Shown here piece by piece: positions 6,541 through 13,688 of a stretch of DNA of 15,071 bases (the first letter of the stretch is position 1; each line of letters begins with the position of its first letter). Made by a program: the position numbers and the translations under genes. The notes under the pieces are model-generated. The model ran no database searches and was not told the origin of the DNA. It saw only the letters and a list, made by a program, of their open reading frames with translations. This stretch comes from Methylacidiphilum sp. GTDB lineage: Bacteria; Verrucomicrobiota; Verrucomicrobiia; CAIQCK01. The stretch covers positions 1 to 15,071 of the forward strand of contig DYDC01000036.1 in NCBI GenBank assembly GCA_020718125.1, read 5' to 3'.

Positions 6541-7737
6541 ATGCCGAGCAACCAAGCTATAGCAATCAATCCGTCGCTTCTCGCGTGGGCACGCGCGGAG
6601 AGCGGCTATGCTCTGGATCGGGTGGCAAAGCGTCTGCAAGTAAACGAAGAACGAGTTGCAGCGTGGGAGATGGGAGAGCGACAGCCGACGCTCCGGCAGG
6701 TAGAAAACCTCGCACGGTTCTTCCATCGGCCACTAAGCGTTTTTTTTATGCCGCGACCGCCGCAACTGCCGCCACTGGCGGCGGACTATCGGCACTTGCC
6801 GGATGTTGAGCCGGGACATGAGTCGCCCGAACTGCGGCTGGCCCTGCGGCAGATGCTCACACGGCGAGAAAACGCGCTAAATCTGATGGGGGAGTTGGGC
6901 GAGCCAATTCCTGAGTTTTCCTTGCGCGCTCACTTGCGGGAATCACCGACTGAAGTCGGCCAGCGATTACGGCACGCGACGGGTGTTGACGTGGCGGCTC
7001 AACTGGACTGGGCCAACGAATGGGAAGCGTGGCGAACATGGCGGTCGGCGATCGAGCAGATGGGCGTGCTGGTTTTTCAGTTTACCAAAGTTTTGCTCAG
7101 TGAAGTGCGCGGTCTCGCATTGCTGCGAACACCGATGCCGGTGGCTGCAATCAACGGGAAGGAAACGACGCCGGAGGCGAAGGCGTTCACTCTCTGCCAC
7201 GAGGTTGTTCATCTCATGCTGGCAGCGGGGAACGAGGAAGCGCCGGCCGCTCGTGAGCGACGCAGTGGCAACGAATGGCTGGAAGTGGAGCGTTTCGCCG
7301 AGGTTGCCGCGAGTCACGCGCTTGTCCCGGAGGACGCGTTGCGAGGTGTGATTGGTCAACTTGGATTGCAACAGGCGGAATGGGACATTGAGAACGTCCG
7401 CCGCATCGCAAAGAGATTCCGGCTGACACGGCTCGCGACGGCAACGCGACTGCGGGAGTCCGGCTTCATGACTTGGGCGCAATACAATCAATGGCGTGTG
7501 CAATGGCAGGCTTACGTGGAAAAGCTCAAGCCGCGCCGAGGTGGTTTCGCCACACCAATGGAAAAAGCAGTGAACCGGGCCGGAAGACCTTTCGCACAAT
7601 TGGTGCTCGAAGCGTTGTCAGCCAATCGAATTACGTCGGTGGATGCGTCGCGATATCTCGATTTGAAGTTCGAGCATTTCGACAAGCTGCGCGCGCATCT
7701 GGCACGAGGGCCAGGCGAAACCTCACCCGATGAGTAA
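6541..7737 (+). CDS. XRE-family regulator fused to ImmA/IrrE metallopeptidase, 398 aa
   Basis: A cytoplasmic two-domain protein. Residues about 8-60 form an XRE helix-turn-helix (LDRVAKRLQVNEERVAAWE then QPTLRQVENLARFF), likely DNA binding. The central part is an ImmA/IrrE (COG2856) peptidase-like domain with the zinc motif HEVVH at 220-224 and a likely third ligand at E248 or E250 in WLEVERFAEVAASHALVP. The C-terminal third is helical and typical of long members of this family. In characterised relatives such proteins cleave or control repressors. Long XRE-ImmA proteins paired with DUF4411 genes resemble type II toxin-antitoxin modules, with this protein as regulator/antitoxin. It starts 12 bases after hsdS with no clear ribosome binding site, and its last 8 bases overlap the next gene. 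Confidence 0.88.
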   Translation: MPSNQAIAINPSLLAWARAESGYALDRVAKRLQVNEERVAAWEMGERQPTLRQVENLARFFHRPLSVFFMPRPPQLPPLAADYRHLPDVEPGHESPELRLALRQMLTRRENALNLMGELGEPIPEFSLRAHLRESPTEVGQRLRHATGVDVAAQLDWANEWEAWRTWRSAIEQMGVLVFQFTKVLLSEVRGLALLRTPMPVAAINGKETTPEAKAFTLCHEVVHLMLAAGNEEAPAARERRSGNEWLEVERFAEVAASHALVPEDALRGVIGQLGLQQAEWDIENVRRIAKRFRLTRLATATRLRESGFMTWAQYNQWRVQWQAYVEKLKPRRGGFATPMEKAVNRAGRPFAQLVLEALSANRITSVDASRYLDLKFEHFDKLRAHLARGPGETSPDE

Positions 7738-8224
7738 TCCACCAGTTCCGCCAATCTATTCGGTGGACTCCAGTTCCTTGATGGATTGGCAAGGGCGCTA
7801 TTTTCCGACCGATGTTTTTACAGGTCTTGTGGATCGAGTCGAGGAGTTGATAGCAGCCGAGCGGTTTATTGCGCCTGCATTGGTGAAGGAGGAAGTTGCC
7901 GCGGTCGGAACAGCGGGTTTGACTGCGTGGACAGAGAATCACGTGGGGATTTTTGTTCCAACCGCGGAAGTGCTTGCAGAGGCGCAGGCGATTCAAAATC
8001 AGTTCGCTGGCTTGCGAGACCCAAAGGCCGAATACGAAGAGGCCGATGCATACGTCATCGCGTTGGCAAAGATGCGCAATGGCATCGTTGTCACTCAAGA
8101 AACACCCGCCGCTGAGAAACGGAATCCGAAACGCACACACTTTATTCCCGATGTTTGTCGCGAGTTGGGTCTTCCGTGCATCAGCCTTTTGGGTTTGATG
8201 CGCCGCGAGGGATGGAAGTTTTGA
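7730..8224 (+). CDS. DUF4411 family PIN-like protein, 164 aa (probable toxin partner)
   Basis: DUF4411 proteins are PIN-like and often follow XRE-ImmA genes, as here. Visible features are the N-terminal strand and acidic residue IYSVDSSSLMD (D13), the EEADAYVIALAK motif at about 103-114 with D106, and IVVTQETP further on. These places match the acidic and polar active-site positions of PIN nucleases, so an RNase activity is plausible but not shown. Length is normal for the family. The ATG at 7730 overlaps the upstream gene by 8 bases, which implies translational coupling of the pair. hsdM begins 13 bases downstream, so the pair is embedded inside the restriction operon. Confidence 0.85.
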   Translation: MSNPPVPPIYSVDSSSLMDWQGRYFPTDVFTGLVDRVEELIAAERFIAPALVKEEVAAVGTAGLTAWTENHVGIFVPTAEVLAEAQAIQNQFAGLRDPKAEYEEADAYVIALAKMRNGIVVTQETPAAEKRNPKRTHFIPDVCRELGLPCISLLGLMRREGWKF

Positions 8225-8237
8225 TTCTTCGCTGACC

Positions 8238-9713
8238 ATGAGCAACCCATCAGCTCTCGTTCAAAAACTTTGGAACTACTGCAACATCCTGCGGGATGAC
8301 GGACTTTCCTACGGCGATTACGTGGAGCAGTTGACGTTTCTGCTGTTCCTCAAGATGGCCGATGAGCAGAGCCGTCCGCCGCACAACAAGCCGTCTGCCG
8401 TGCCGAAGGGCAACGACTGGCCGAGCCTGCTGGCCAGAGATGGCGACGAGTTGGAGACGCATTACCGGCATGTGCTCGAATCGCTCGGGAAGCGGCCCGG
8501 CATGTTGGGCGTCATCTTCCGCAAGGCGCAGAACAAGATCCAGGACCCGGCCAAGTTGCGGCGGCTCATCGTGGACCTGATTGACAAGGAACAGTGGTCG
8601 AGCCTTTCCGCTGACGTGAAGGGCGATGCCTACGAGGGTCTCCTGCAAAAGAACGCCGAGGACGTGAAGGGCGGCGCGGGCCAATACTTCACGCCGCGCT
8701 CGCTCATTGCCGCTATCGTGGAGGTGGTGCAGCCTGCGCCAGGCATGGCCATCTGCGACCCGGCGTGCGGCACGGGCGGTTTCCTGCTGGCCGCGCATGA
8801 TTTCATTGCGCGGACGCCCGGTCTGGACAAGGCGCAGAAGAAGCGGCTCAAGAGCGGCACGCTTTTCGGCGTGGAACTGGTGGACAGCGTCGCCCGGCTT
8901 TGTTGCATGAACCTCGTCCTGCACGGCATCGGCGGCGATGACACGGAAGCCGTGCCGGTGCTGGTGAAGGACGCGCTCGGCGGCAAGCACGGCGAATACG
9001 AGATGGTCCTGACCAACCCGCCGTTCGGCAAGAAGAGCAGCGTCACGATCGTCAACGAGGCCGGCGAGCAGGAGAAGGAAAGTCTTATCATCAACCGCGA
9101 CGATTTCTGGGCGACCACGAGCAACAAGCAGCTCAACTTCCTCCAGCACGTCTTCACGATCCTGAAACAGCACGGCCGCGCCGCGATTGTGGTGCCCGAC
9201 AACGTGCTGTTTGAAGGCGGCGCCGGCGAGACCGTCCGCCGCGAACTGCTCAAGCAGGCGGACGTTCACACGCTCCTGCGGCTGCCCACCGGCATCTTCT
9301 ACGCGCAAGGCGTGAAGGCGAACGTCCTCTTCTTCGACCGCAAACCCGCGCAGGAGAAACCGTGGACGCAAAAGCTCTGGATCTACGACCTGCGGACGAA
9401 CCTGCACTTCACGCTCAAGGAAAACACGCTGAAGCGGAGCGACCTCGACGACTTCGTCGCCTGCTACAACCCGAAGAACCGGCACGAGCGCAAGGAGAGC
9501 GAGCGTTTCAAGAGCTTCACCTACGACGACCTGCTCAAGCGCGACAAGGCGAACCTCGACATCTTCTGGCTGAAGGATGACGCGCTGGAAGAATCTGCAA
9601 ATCTCCCCGCACCAGAGATCATCGCCCAAGAAATCACCGACGACCTCGAAGCCGCATTGGAACAGTTCGCGACGATTGCGGAAGACTTGAAGAAGCCGGG
9701 CGCGTCCTATTGA
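8238..9713 (+). CDS. hsdM: Type I restriction-modification methyltransferase HsdM (N6-adenine), 491 aa
   Basis: Transfers a methyl group from S-adenosylmethionine to adenine in the site chosen by HsdS; two copies with one HsdS form the methylase. The N-terminal helical HsdM_N domain covers about residues 9-130. The SAM-binding motif DPACGTGGF is at 174-182 and the catalytic NPPF at 260-263, followed by FGKKS. The ending KKPGASY is intact. Length is usual for the family. It is the last gene of the + strand cluster and is separated from hsdS by the XRE-ImmA and DUF4411 genes; M and S are more often adjacent. No clear ribosome binding site precedes the ATG. The final 7 bases overlap the 3' end of the opposing feoA-like gene, and no terminator is visible between them. 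Confidence 0.96.
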   Translation: MSNPSALVQKLWNYCNILRDDGLSYGDYVEQLTFLLFLKMADEQSRPPHNKPSAVPKGNDWPSLLARDGDELETHYRHVLESLGKRPGMLGVIFRKAQNKIQDPAKLRRLIVDLIDKEQWSSLSADVKGDAYEGLLQKNAEDVKGGAGQYFTPRSLIAAIVEVVQPAPGMAICDPACGTGGFLLAAHDFIARTPGLDKAQKKRLKSGTLFGVELVDSVARLCCMNLVLHGIGGDDTEAVPVLVKDALGGKHGEYEMVLTNPPFGKKSSVTIVNEAGEQEKESLIINRDDFWATTSNKQLNFLQHVFTILKQHGRAAIVVPDNVLFEGGAGETVRRELLKQADVHTLLRLPTGIFYAQGVKANVLFFDRKPAQEKPWTQKLWIYDLRTNLHFTLKENTLKRSDLDDFVACYNPKNRHERKESERFKSFTYDDLLKRDKANLDIFWLKDDALEESANLPAPEIIAQEITDDLEAALEQFATIAEDLKKPGASY

Positions 9714-10168
9714 AACGCCGCTTCTTCTCTGGGAATTCGTTTCACGAAAATCTCCCGCGCGATGCCGGTCTCGATCGCCAGTTCGGTTTCGCCGACGCGG
9801 ATGACGAACGTCGGGCGTTTCTGCTGGAGCAACAGCCGGCTGCCGGGCACCAGCCCATAGACCGCGAGCGCATTGCGGCGGGAGTGCTGCTCGCAACTCA
9901 GGCAGACCAGTTCGCCCTGCTCGCCCACCTCCAACTCGTGCAGGCCCACCATCTCGCGCTGCGTCGCCCGGCTCGGCTCGCGACAGAACAGGCGCCGCAC
10001 CCAGCCCAGCAGCCGCGGCTCCGCCGGGAACTCGTATTGGCAGTTTGGGCAACGGATGAGGTTGCAGAACCTGCCCATCGGGCAGCCGTCGGCGCAGTGC
10101 GTCTCCGTCCGCTCGAACTCGAACCCGCACAGGGGGCACAGATGGTAATGGTGGGGCGGTTTCTTCAT
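9707..10168 (-). CDS. feoA: FeoA-domain protein with cysteine-rich N-terminus, 153 aa
   Basis: The C-terminal part (about 74-150: LHELEVGEQGELVCL, YGLVPGSRLLL, FVIRVGETELAIE, AREIFV) is a FeoA SH3-like domain, the small cytosolic partner of the ferrous iron permease FeoB. Canonical FeoA is only about 75-85 aa. Here about 70 residues precede it, containing C11-P-L-C14, H24-C25, C29, C35 and C40-P-N-C43, which looks like a zinc ribbon or Fe-S site. The gene starts one base after the feoB stop (TAACATG), so it is co-transcribed with feoB. Its 3' end overlaps hsdM by 7 bases. The cysteine cluster could sense iron or redox state, a job FeoC does in enterobacteria; this is inference. The symbol reflects the FeoA domain, not a proven one-to-one match. 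Confidence 0.82.
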   Translation of the reverse strand: MKKPPHHYHLCPLCGFEFERTETHCADGCPMGRFCNLIRCPNCQYEFPAEPRLLGWVRRLFCREPSRATQREMVGLHELEVGEQGELVCLSCEQHSRRNALAVYGLVPGSRLLLQQKRPTFVIRVGETELAIETGIAREIFVKRIPREEAAFQ

Positions 10169-10169
10169 G

Positions 10170-12149
10170 TTAGAAGCCCAGGATGTGCTCCAGCCGGTGG
10201 ACGATGCCGCCGACGAGGAACGCGAATGGGAAAATAAACAGCGTGACCCACAGTGCCGTCCGCTTGCCCAGCTCGCGCGCGATCATGAACATCGTCGCGA
10301 TGCACGGCATGAACAGCGTGATGGTCACCATCGCCACCAATACCTGGTGGGCTGACAACGTCGGGTTGGACCCCGTCGCCGCGTCGAGCAGACATACCGC
10401 CCCGTAGTCGCGCCGCAGGAAGCCGATCAGGAACGCGTTGGCCGTCTCAGGCGGCAGGCCGAGCCAGCCTTTCACCAACGGCTCGCACACGCGCGTGATC
10501 TTGGAGAGCAGGTCGAGCCGGTCCAGGAAAAACAGGATCGCCGTGCCGAGGATGAACAACGGGATCACCTCCGTCAGATACCACTCCAGCCGCGCGAGCG
10601 TCTTGACGGCGATGTTGCCGAACTGCGGCAGGCGCATCGGCGGCAGTTCCATGATGAAGTCGCTCGTCTGGCCGCGATGCACCCGCGCCGCCAGCCAGCC
10701 GACCGCGAACGCCACCCCGACCATCAGCAACACCCAGAACGCCGCCGCCGGATACGAGATGCGCGCCATCATCGCCATCAGCACGCCGAGCTGCGCCGAG
10801 CACGGCACCGCCAGCGCCAGCAGCAGCGTGGTGATGACCCGCTCCTTGCGCGTCTCCAGGATGCGCGTGGTCATCGTCGCCATCGTGTCGCAGCCGAGGC
10901 CCAGCACCATCGGCAGCACGGCCTTGCCGTTGAGGCCCATGCCCCGGAACAGACGGTTCACCATCACCGCCAGCCGCGGCAGATAGCCGCTGTCCTCCAG
11001 CAGGCTGAACACCAGGAAGAACGTCGCCACGATCGGCAGCACGATCGCAAAGCCGTAGCTGAACGCCATCGTGATCGCGCCGTATTCACCGACGAGGAAA
11101 TCATGGAGGAACCGCAGTGCTTCCTGCCACCATGAGAGCGTCACGCCCGGCGCGAGGTTGTATTTCGAGGAGAGCACTTCGCGCGTGCTGGTCATCAACG
11201 CGATGCCGCGCGTCGGGGTCAGCGGGATCTCCAGCTTGTATTCCGACGGCTCCATGGCGTGCTGGTGCGGGAACGGCAGCACCGCGTCCACCGCGTGGAT
11301 CGCCCACGGGCTGACGTGGCGGTGGAACACGACCTCCTCGAAGAAGTTCACGAACGTCCCCGCGCCGACCAGGCCGACGAACCAGAACATGAAATAGAGC
11401 GCCAGCGCCAGCAGCAGCGTGCCGCGCAGCGGGTCGGTCGCCCACCAGCCGATCTTCTGCGCGAACGTCGGGTGGCGCGGCCGGTCCAGCGTGTAACACT
11501 GGCCCATGACCTCGTTGACGCGCCGCAGCCGCTCGACGTTGCGGTCGTAGTCGGCTGCGGCGCCGCTGGACGGCGCGACGGCGCGCGCCACGAAATCAGA
11601 GGCGTTGCAGGCTACGGCGACGTTCTTCTGGAGCAGATGAATGCCCGTGCCTGCCGTGGCGACGGTCGGGACGACCGGGACGCCGAGCAATTCGCTGAGC
11701 TTGCGGATGTCAATCCGCCCGCCGCAACGGTCCAGCTCGTCCATCATGTTCAGCACCAGCATTTGCGGCCGGCCCAACTCGGCCAGTTGCAGCGTCAAGA
11801 GCAGCGCGCGGCGGAGGTTCTTCGCGTCGGCCACCTGCACGATCTTCGCGGAGGGATGATCGCGCAGCACGTCGCAGGTCACCTGCGCATCGCCGGTGCG
11901 CGAGGACAGCTCGTTGACGCCGGGCGTGTCAATCACCGCCACCGCCTCGCCATCGAGGCGGGTCTCGCCGCGCGCGATCTCGACGGTGGTGCCGGGATAG
12001 TTGGAGATGATGACGAACTTGCCGGTCAGCTTGCTGAAGAGGACGCTCTTGCCGACGTTCGGGTTGCCGACGAGGACGATGGCCGCCTCTTGCGCCGTTG
12101 TGGCGGCGCGCCCGACATTGAGCGTCGCGGTGTCCTGGTTTCCCTTCAT
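10170..12149 (-). CDS. feoB: Ferrous iron transport protein B (FeoB), 659 aa
   Basis: Inner-membrane Fe(II) permease with an N-terminal GTPase. G-protein motifs are GNPNVGKS at 28-35, the YPGTT switch region at 51-55, DTPG at 74-77 and NMMD at 134-137. The membrane part shows several hydrophobic segments, the gate motif GLGCDTMATMTTR, and near the C-terminus FLRRDYGAVCLLD, both typical of FeoB. The length is at the shorter end of the family. I chose the ATG at 12149 (MKGNQDTATL) because it follows the upstream stop by 4 bases; the frame stays open to 12215, but that stretch lies in the upstream gene. Genes on both sides run the same way, so it is part of an operon with the FeoA-like protein. 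A GTG or ATG nearer the G-domain is possible but less likely. Confidence 0.95.
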   Translation of the reverse strand: MKGNQDTATLNVGRAATTAQEAAIVLVGNPNVGKSVLFSKLTGKFVIISNYPGTTVEIARGETRLDGEAVAVIDTPGVNELSSRTGDAQVTCDVLRDHPSAKIVQVADAKNLRRALLLTLQLAELGRPQMLVLNMMDELDRCGGRIDIRKLSELLGVPVVPTVATAGTGIHLLQKNVAVACNASDFVARAVAPSSGAAADYDRNVERLRRVNEVMGQCYTLDRPRHPTFAQKIGWWATDPLRGTLLLALALYFMFWFVGLVGAGTFVNFFEEVVFHRHVSPWAIHAVDAVLPFPHQHAMEPSEYKLEIPLTPTRGIALMTSTREVLSSKYNLAPGVTLSWWQEALRFLHDFLVGEYGAITMAFSYGFAIVLPIVATFFLVFSLLEDSGYLPRLAVMVNRLFRGMGLNGKAVLPMVLGLGCDTMATMTTRILETRKERVITTLLLALAVPCSAQLGVLMAMMARISYPAAAFWVLLMVGVAFAVGWLAARVHRGQTSDFIMELPPMRLPQFGNIAVKTLARLEWYLTEVIPLFILGTAILFFLDRLDLLSKITRVCEPLVKGWLGLPPETANAFLIGFLRRDYGAVCLLDAATGSNPTLSAHQVLVAMVTITLFMPCIATMFMIARELGKRTALWVTLFIFPFAFLVGGIVHRLEHILGF

Positions 12150-12153
12150 GTCC

Positions 12154-13482
12154 CTAGTAAACGAGCGCCTCCACTTCGTAATGCGCCAGCGCAGGCGCGC
12201 CGCGCCGGCCGCCAAACCGCAGCGCCGCGCGGATGGCGCGCTCCTGTTCGCGCATCTGCGCGTCGGTCAGGCACTCGATGCCGGCGGCCATGGTGTGCAT
12301 CGCATAGCCGCCGTCGGCGTCAATGTCCAGCGGGGAAAAGAAAATCGTGTCGTCACGGTCGAGCGGCAGGGCGTTGAGCAGCCGCGCTGTCTCGCGCTCG
12401 TGGGCCGCGGCGAACTTCCGCCCGCCCGCGCCGAGCAGCACGGTCAGGCCGACCGAGATGCGCGCCGCTTTCAGCGTCTTGACGCAATGGCGGATGGCGT
12501 CGGGATTGCCCGGCTTGCGCAGCCAGCGCATCAGCTCGCCGTCGCCAGTCTCCATGCCGATATAGGCGCGCCGCAGGCCGAGCGTCCGCAGCGCGGCGAA
12601 CCGCGCCGCCGTGCGGCGCTCCGCCACGGTCGGGTCCATGAACCCCGCCACGCCATCGAATCGTGTCGCGTGGCCAAGCCACCAGCGCGTCGGCACGCGC
12701 GTCACTCGTGCCGGGGGAAACTCGAACTCCTCGCGCAGCACGCCCAGGATGTCGCGAAGCTCCGCCACCGGCACCGACAGCGCGCTGGACTCGCCGAGGA
12801 AGATCGAACGTCGCGCCCGCAACGCGTCGCCGTGGTAGGCGACCGCGTCGAGGACGTGCTGGCGGAACTGGCCGGCTGTCCGCAACCGGCTTGGCCCGCG
12901 CCGGCGCGCGTCGCAGAACGTGCATTCGGCGCGGCAGCCTTCGGTGGCGTAGAGCGCCAGCGCGTCGTGCTGGTCGGACGGCAGCGAGGGCGTGTGGCCG
13001 TAAAGCGCGTGCAGCCGCTCGGCATCGCGGCGGGCGGCCGGCACGTCGAAGTTCGCCGCGCGTTGCAGCAACGGGCCGATCAGTTCCAGGGATCGCGGCT
13101 TCGACGGCTTCGCGGCCTCGACATCAGCCCAACGCGCCTGCAACTCGTGCGCGATCAACGCGACGCGCTCCACCGCTTCGGCCACGACCGCGTCGGAGGC
13201 ATCATGGGTCGGCGCAAGCCGTGCCGTGCTGGAGCCGGCTGGTTGGATCGTGAGCACTTGGTGCGAGAGGCTGCGCAGGCGCGTGCGTTGCGGGTCGGCC
13301 ACCTTCAACAACCGGCCTTCGAGGTCGTAGTGGAATGACTCGCCCGATTCGAGATGGAGACAGAGTTCAGTCGCCGAGAGCGCGATGACGGCGCGGCGGC
13401 CGGAGGCGAGGTGCAGCCGCAGCGCGGCGCGGCCCGATGGCAGCGCGAGGGAAGAAGTTCTTGTGGCGGCAGCCGCTGTCAT
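12154..13482 (-). CDS. Radical SAM protein with unrecognised N-terminal domain, 442 aa
   Basis: A radical SAM enzyme of unknown substrate. The [4Fe-4S] motif C183-x3-C187-x2-C190 (GCRAECTFCDA) is followed by FLGESSAL, in place of the usual GGE motif, and YIGMETGDGELMRWLRKPG, recalling COG1032/HemN-type members. About 180 residues precede the cluster; the first 70 look beta-rich (ALRLHLASGRRAVIALSATELCLHLESG) and match no domain I know. The start at 13482 (MTAAAATRTSS) is chosen because the open frame further upstream (to 13908) runs through a repeat and the neighbouring gene; no clear ribosome binding site is present. It ends 4 bases before feoB, so the two are probably co-transcribed. An iron-linked or tetrapyrrole role is suggested only by neighbours. 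Confidence 0.78.
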   Translation of the reverse strand: MTAAAATRTSSLALPSGRAALRLHLASGRRAVIALSATELCLHLESGESFHYDLEGRLLKVADPQRTRLRSLSHQVLTIQPAGSSTARLAPTHDASDAVVAEAVERVALIAHELQARWADVEAAKPSKPRSLELIGPLLQRAANFDVPAARRDAERLHALYGHTPSLPSDQHDALALYATEGCRAECTFCDARRRGPSRLRTAGQFRQHVLDAVAYHGDALRARRSIFLGESSALSVPVAELRDILGVLREEFEFPPARVTRVPTRWWLGHATRFDGVAGFMDPTVAERRTAARFAALRTLGLRRAYIGMETGDGELMRWLRKPGNPDAIRHCVKTLKAARISVGLTVLLGAGGRKFAAAHERETARLLNALPLDRDDTIFFSPLDIDADGGYAMHTMAAGIECLTDAQMREQERAIRAALRFGGRRGAPALAHYEVEALVY

Positions 13483-13493
13483 GGGAGAGGAAG

Positions 13494-13676
13494 TCCGAAA
13501 CCCGAAACTCGAAATCCGAAACAAACTCGAAGCTCGAAATCCGAAAGCGGAGGTTCCGCTGCGCGCGTCAAGGCGAAGCTGGTGCTTGGGCAGGTCATGG
13601 CGTCTGGTTTCCGGTTCCTTCGGTTTTTCGAATTCGGATTTGTTTCGGATTTCGAGTTTCGAGCTTCGGATTTCAG
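13494..13676. repeat. Inverted repeat of 'CGAAATCCGAAAC' type between two radical SAM genes
   Basis: The 200-base gap between the radical SAM genes holds no gene. Its left part (13494-13548) repeats GAAATCCGAAA/CTCGAA blocks, and the right part (13618-13674) carries the same blocks on the other strand. A perfect 22-base pair of arms is 13504-13525 and 13639-13660, with weaker similarity beyond. Translated, it gives SEIRNSKLEIRNKSEF-like peptides that I associate with intergenic repeats of Verrucomicrobiota. It could form a large stem in the mRNA. Confidence 0.8.
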
Positions 13677-13688
13677 ACCGGAGGTCTG
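13674..13688 (-). other. Hairpin directly after the AhbC-like gene stop
   Basis: CAGACC-TCC-GGTCTG forms a perfect 6-bp stem with a 3-base loop starting on the base after the TGA (13691-13689). No U-tract follows, so it is not a standard intrinsic terminator; it may be a processing site or part of the repeat element. Confidence 0.5.

Noticed and set aside
8250..10139. Long open frame of 629 codons on the - strand opposite hsdM
   Set aside because: It mirrors hsdM, whose methylase motifs are clear; GC-rich codon use leaves antisense frames open. The peptide shows no domain.
11259..13338. Overlapping + strand open frames of 372 and 445 codons opposite feoB and the radical SAM gene
   Set aside because: Arginine/alanine-rich shadow peptides; the opposite strand encodes intact FeoB and radical SAM motifs.
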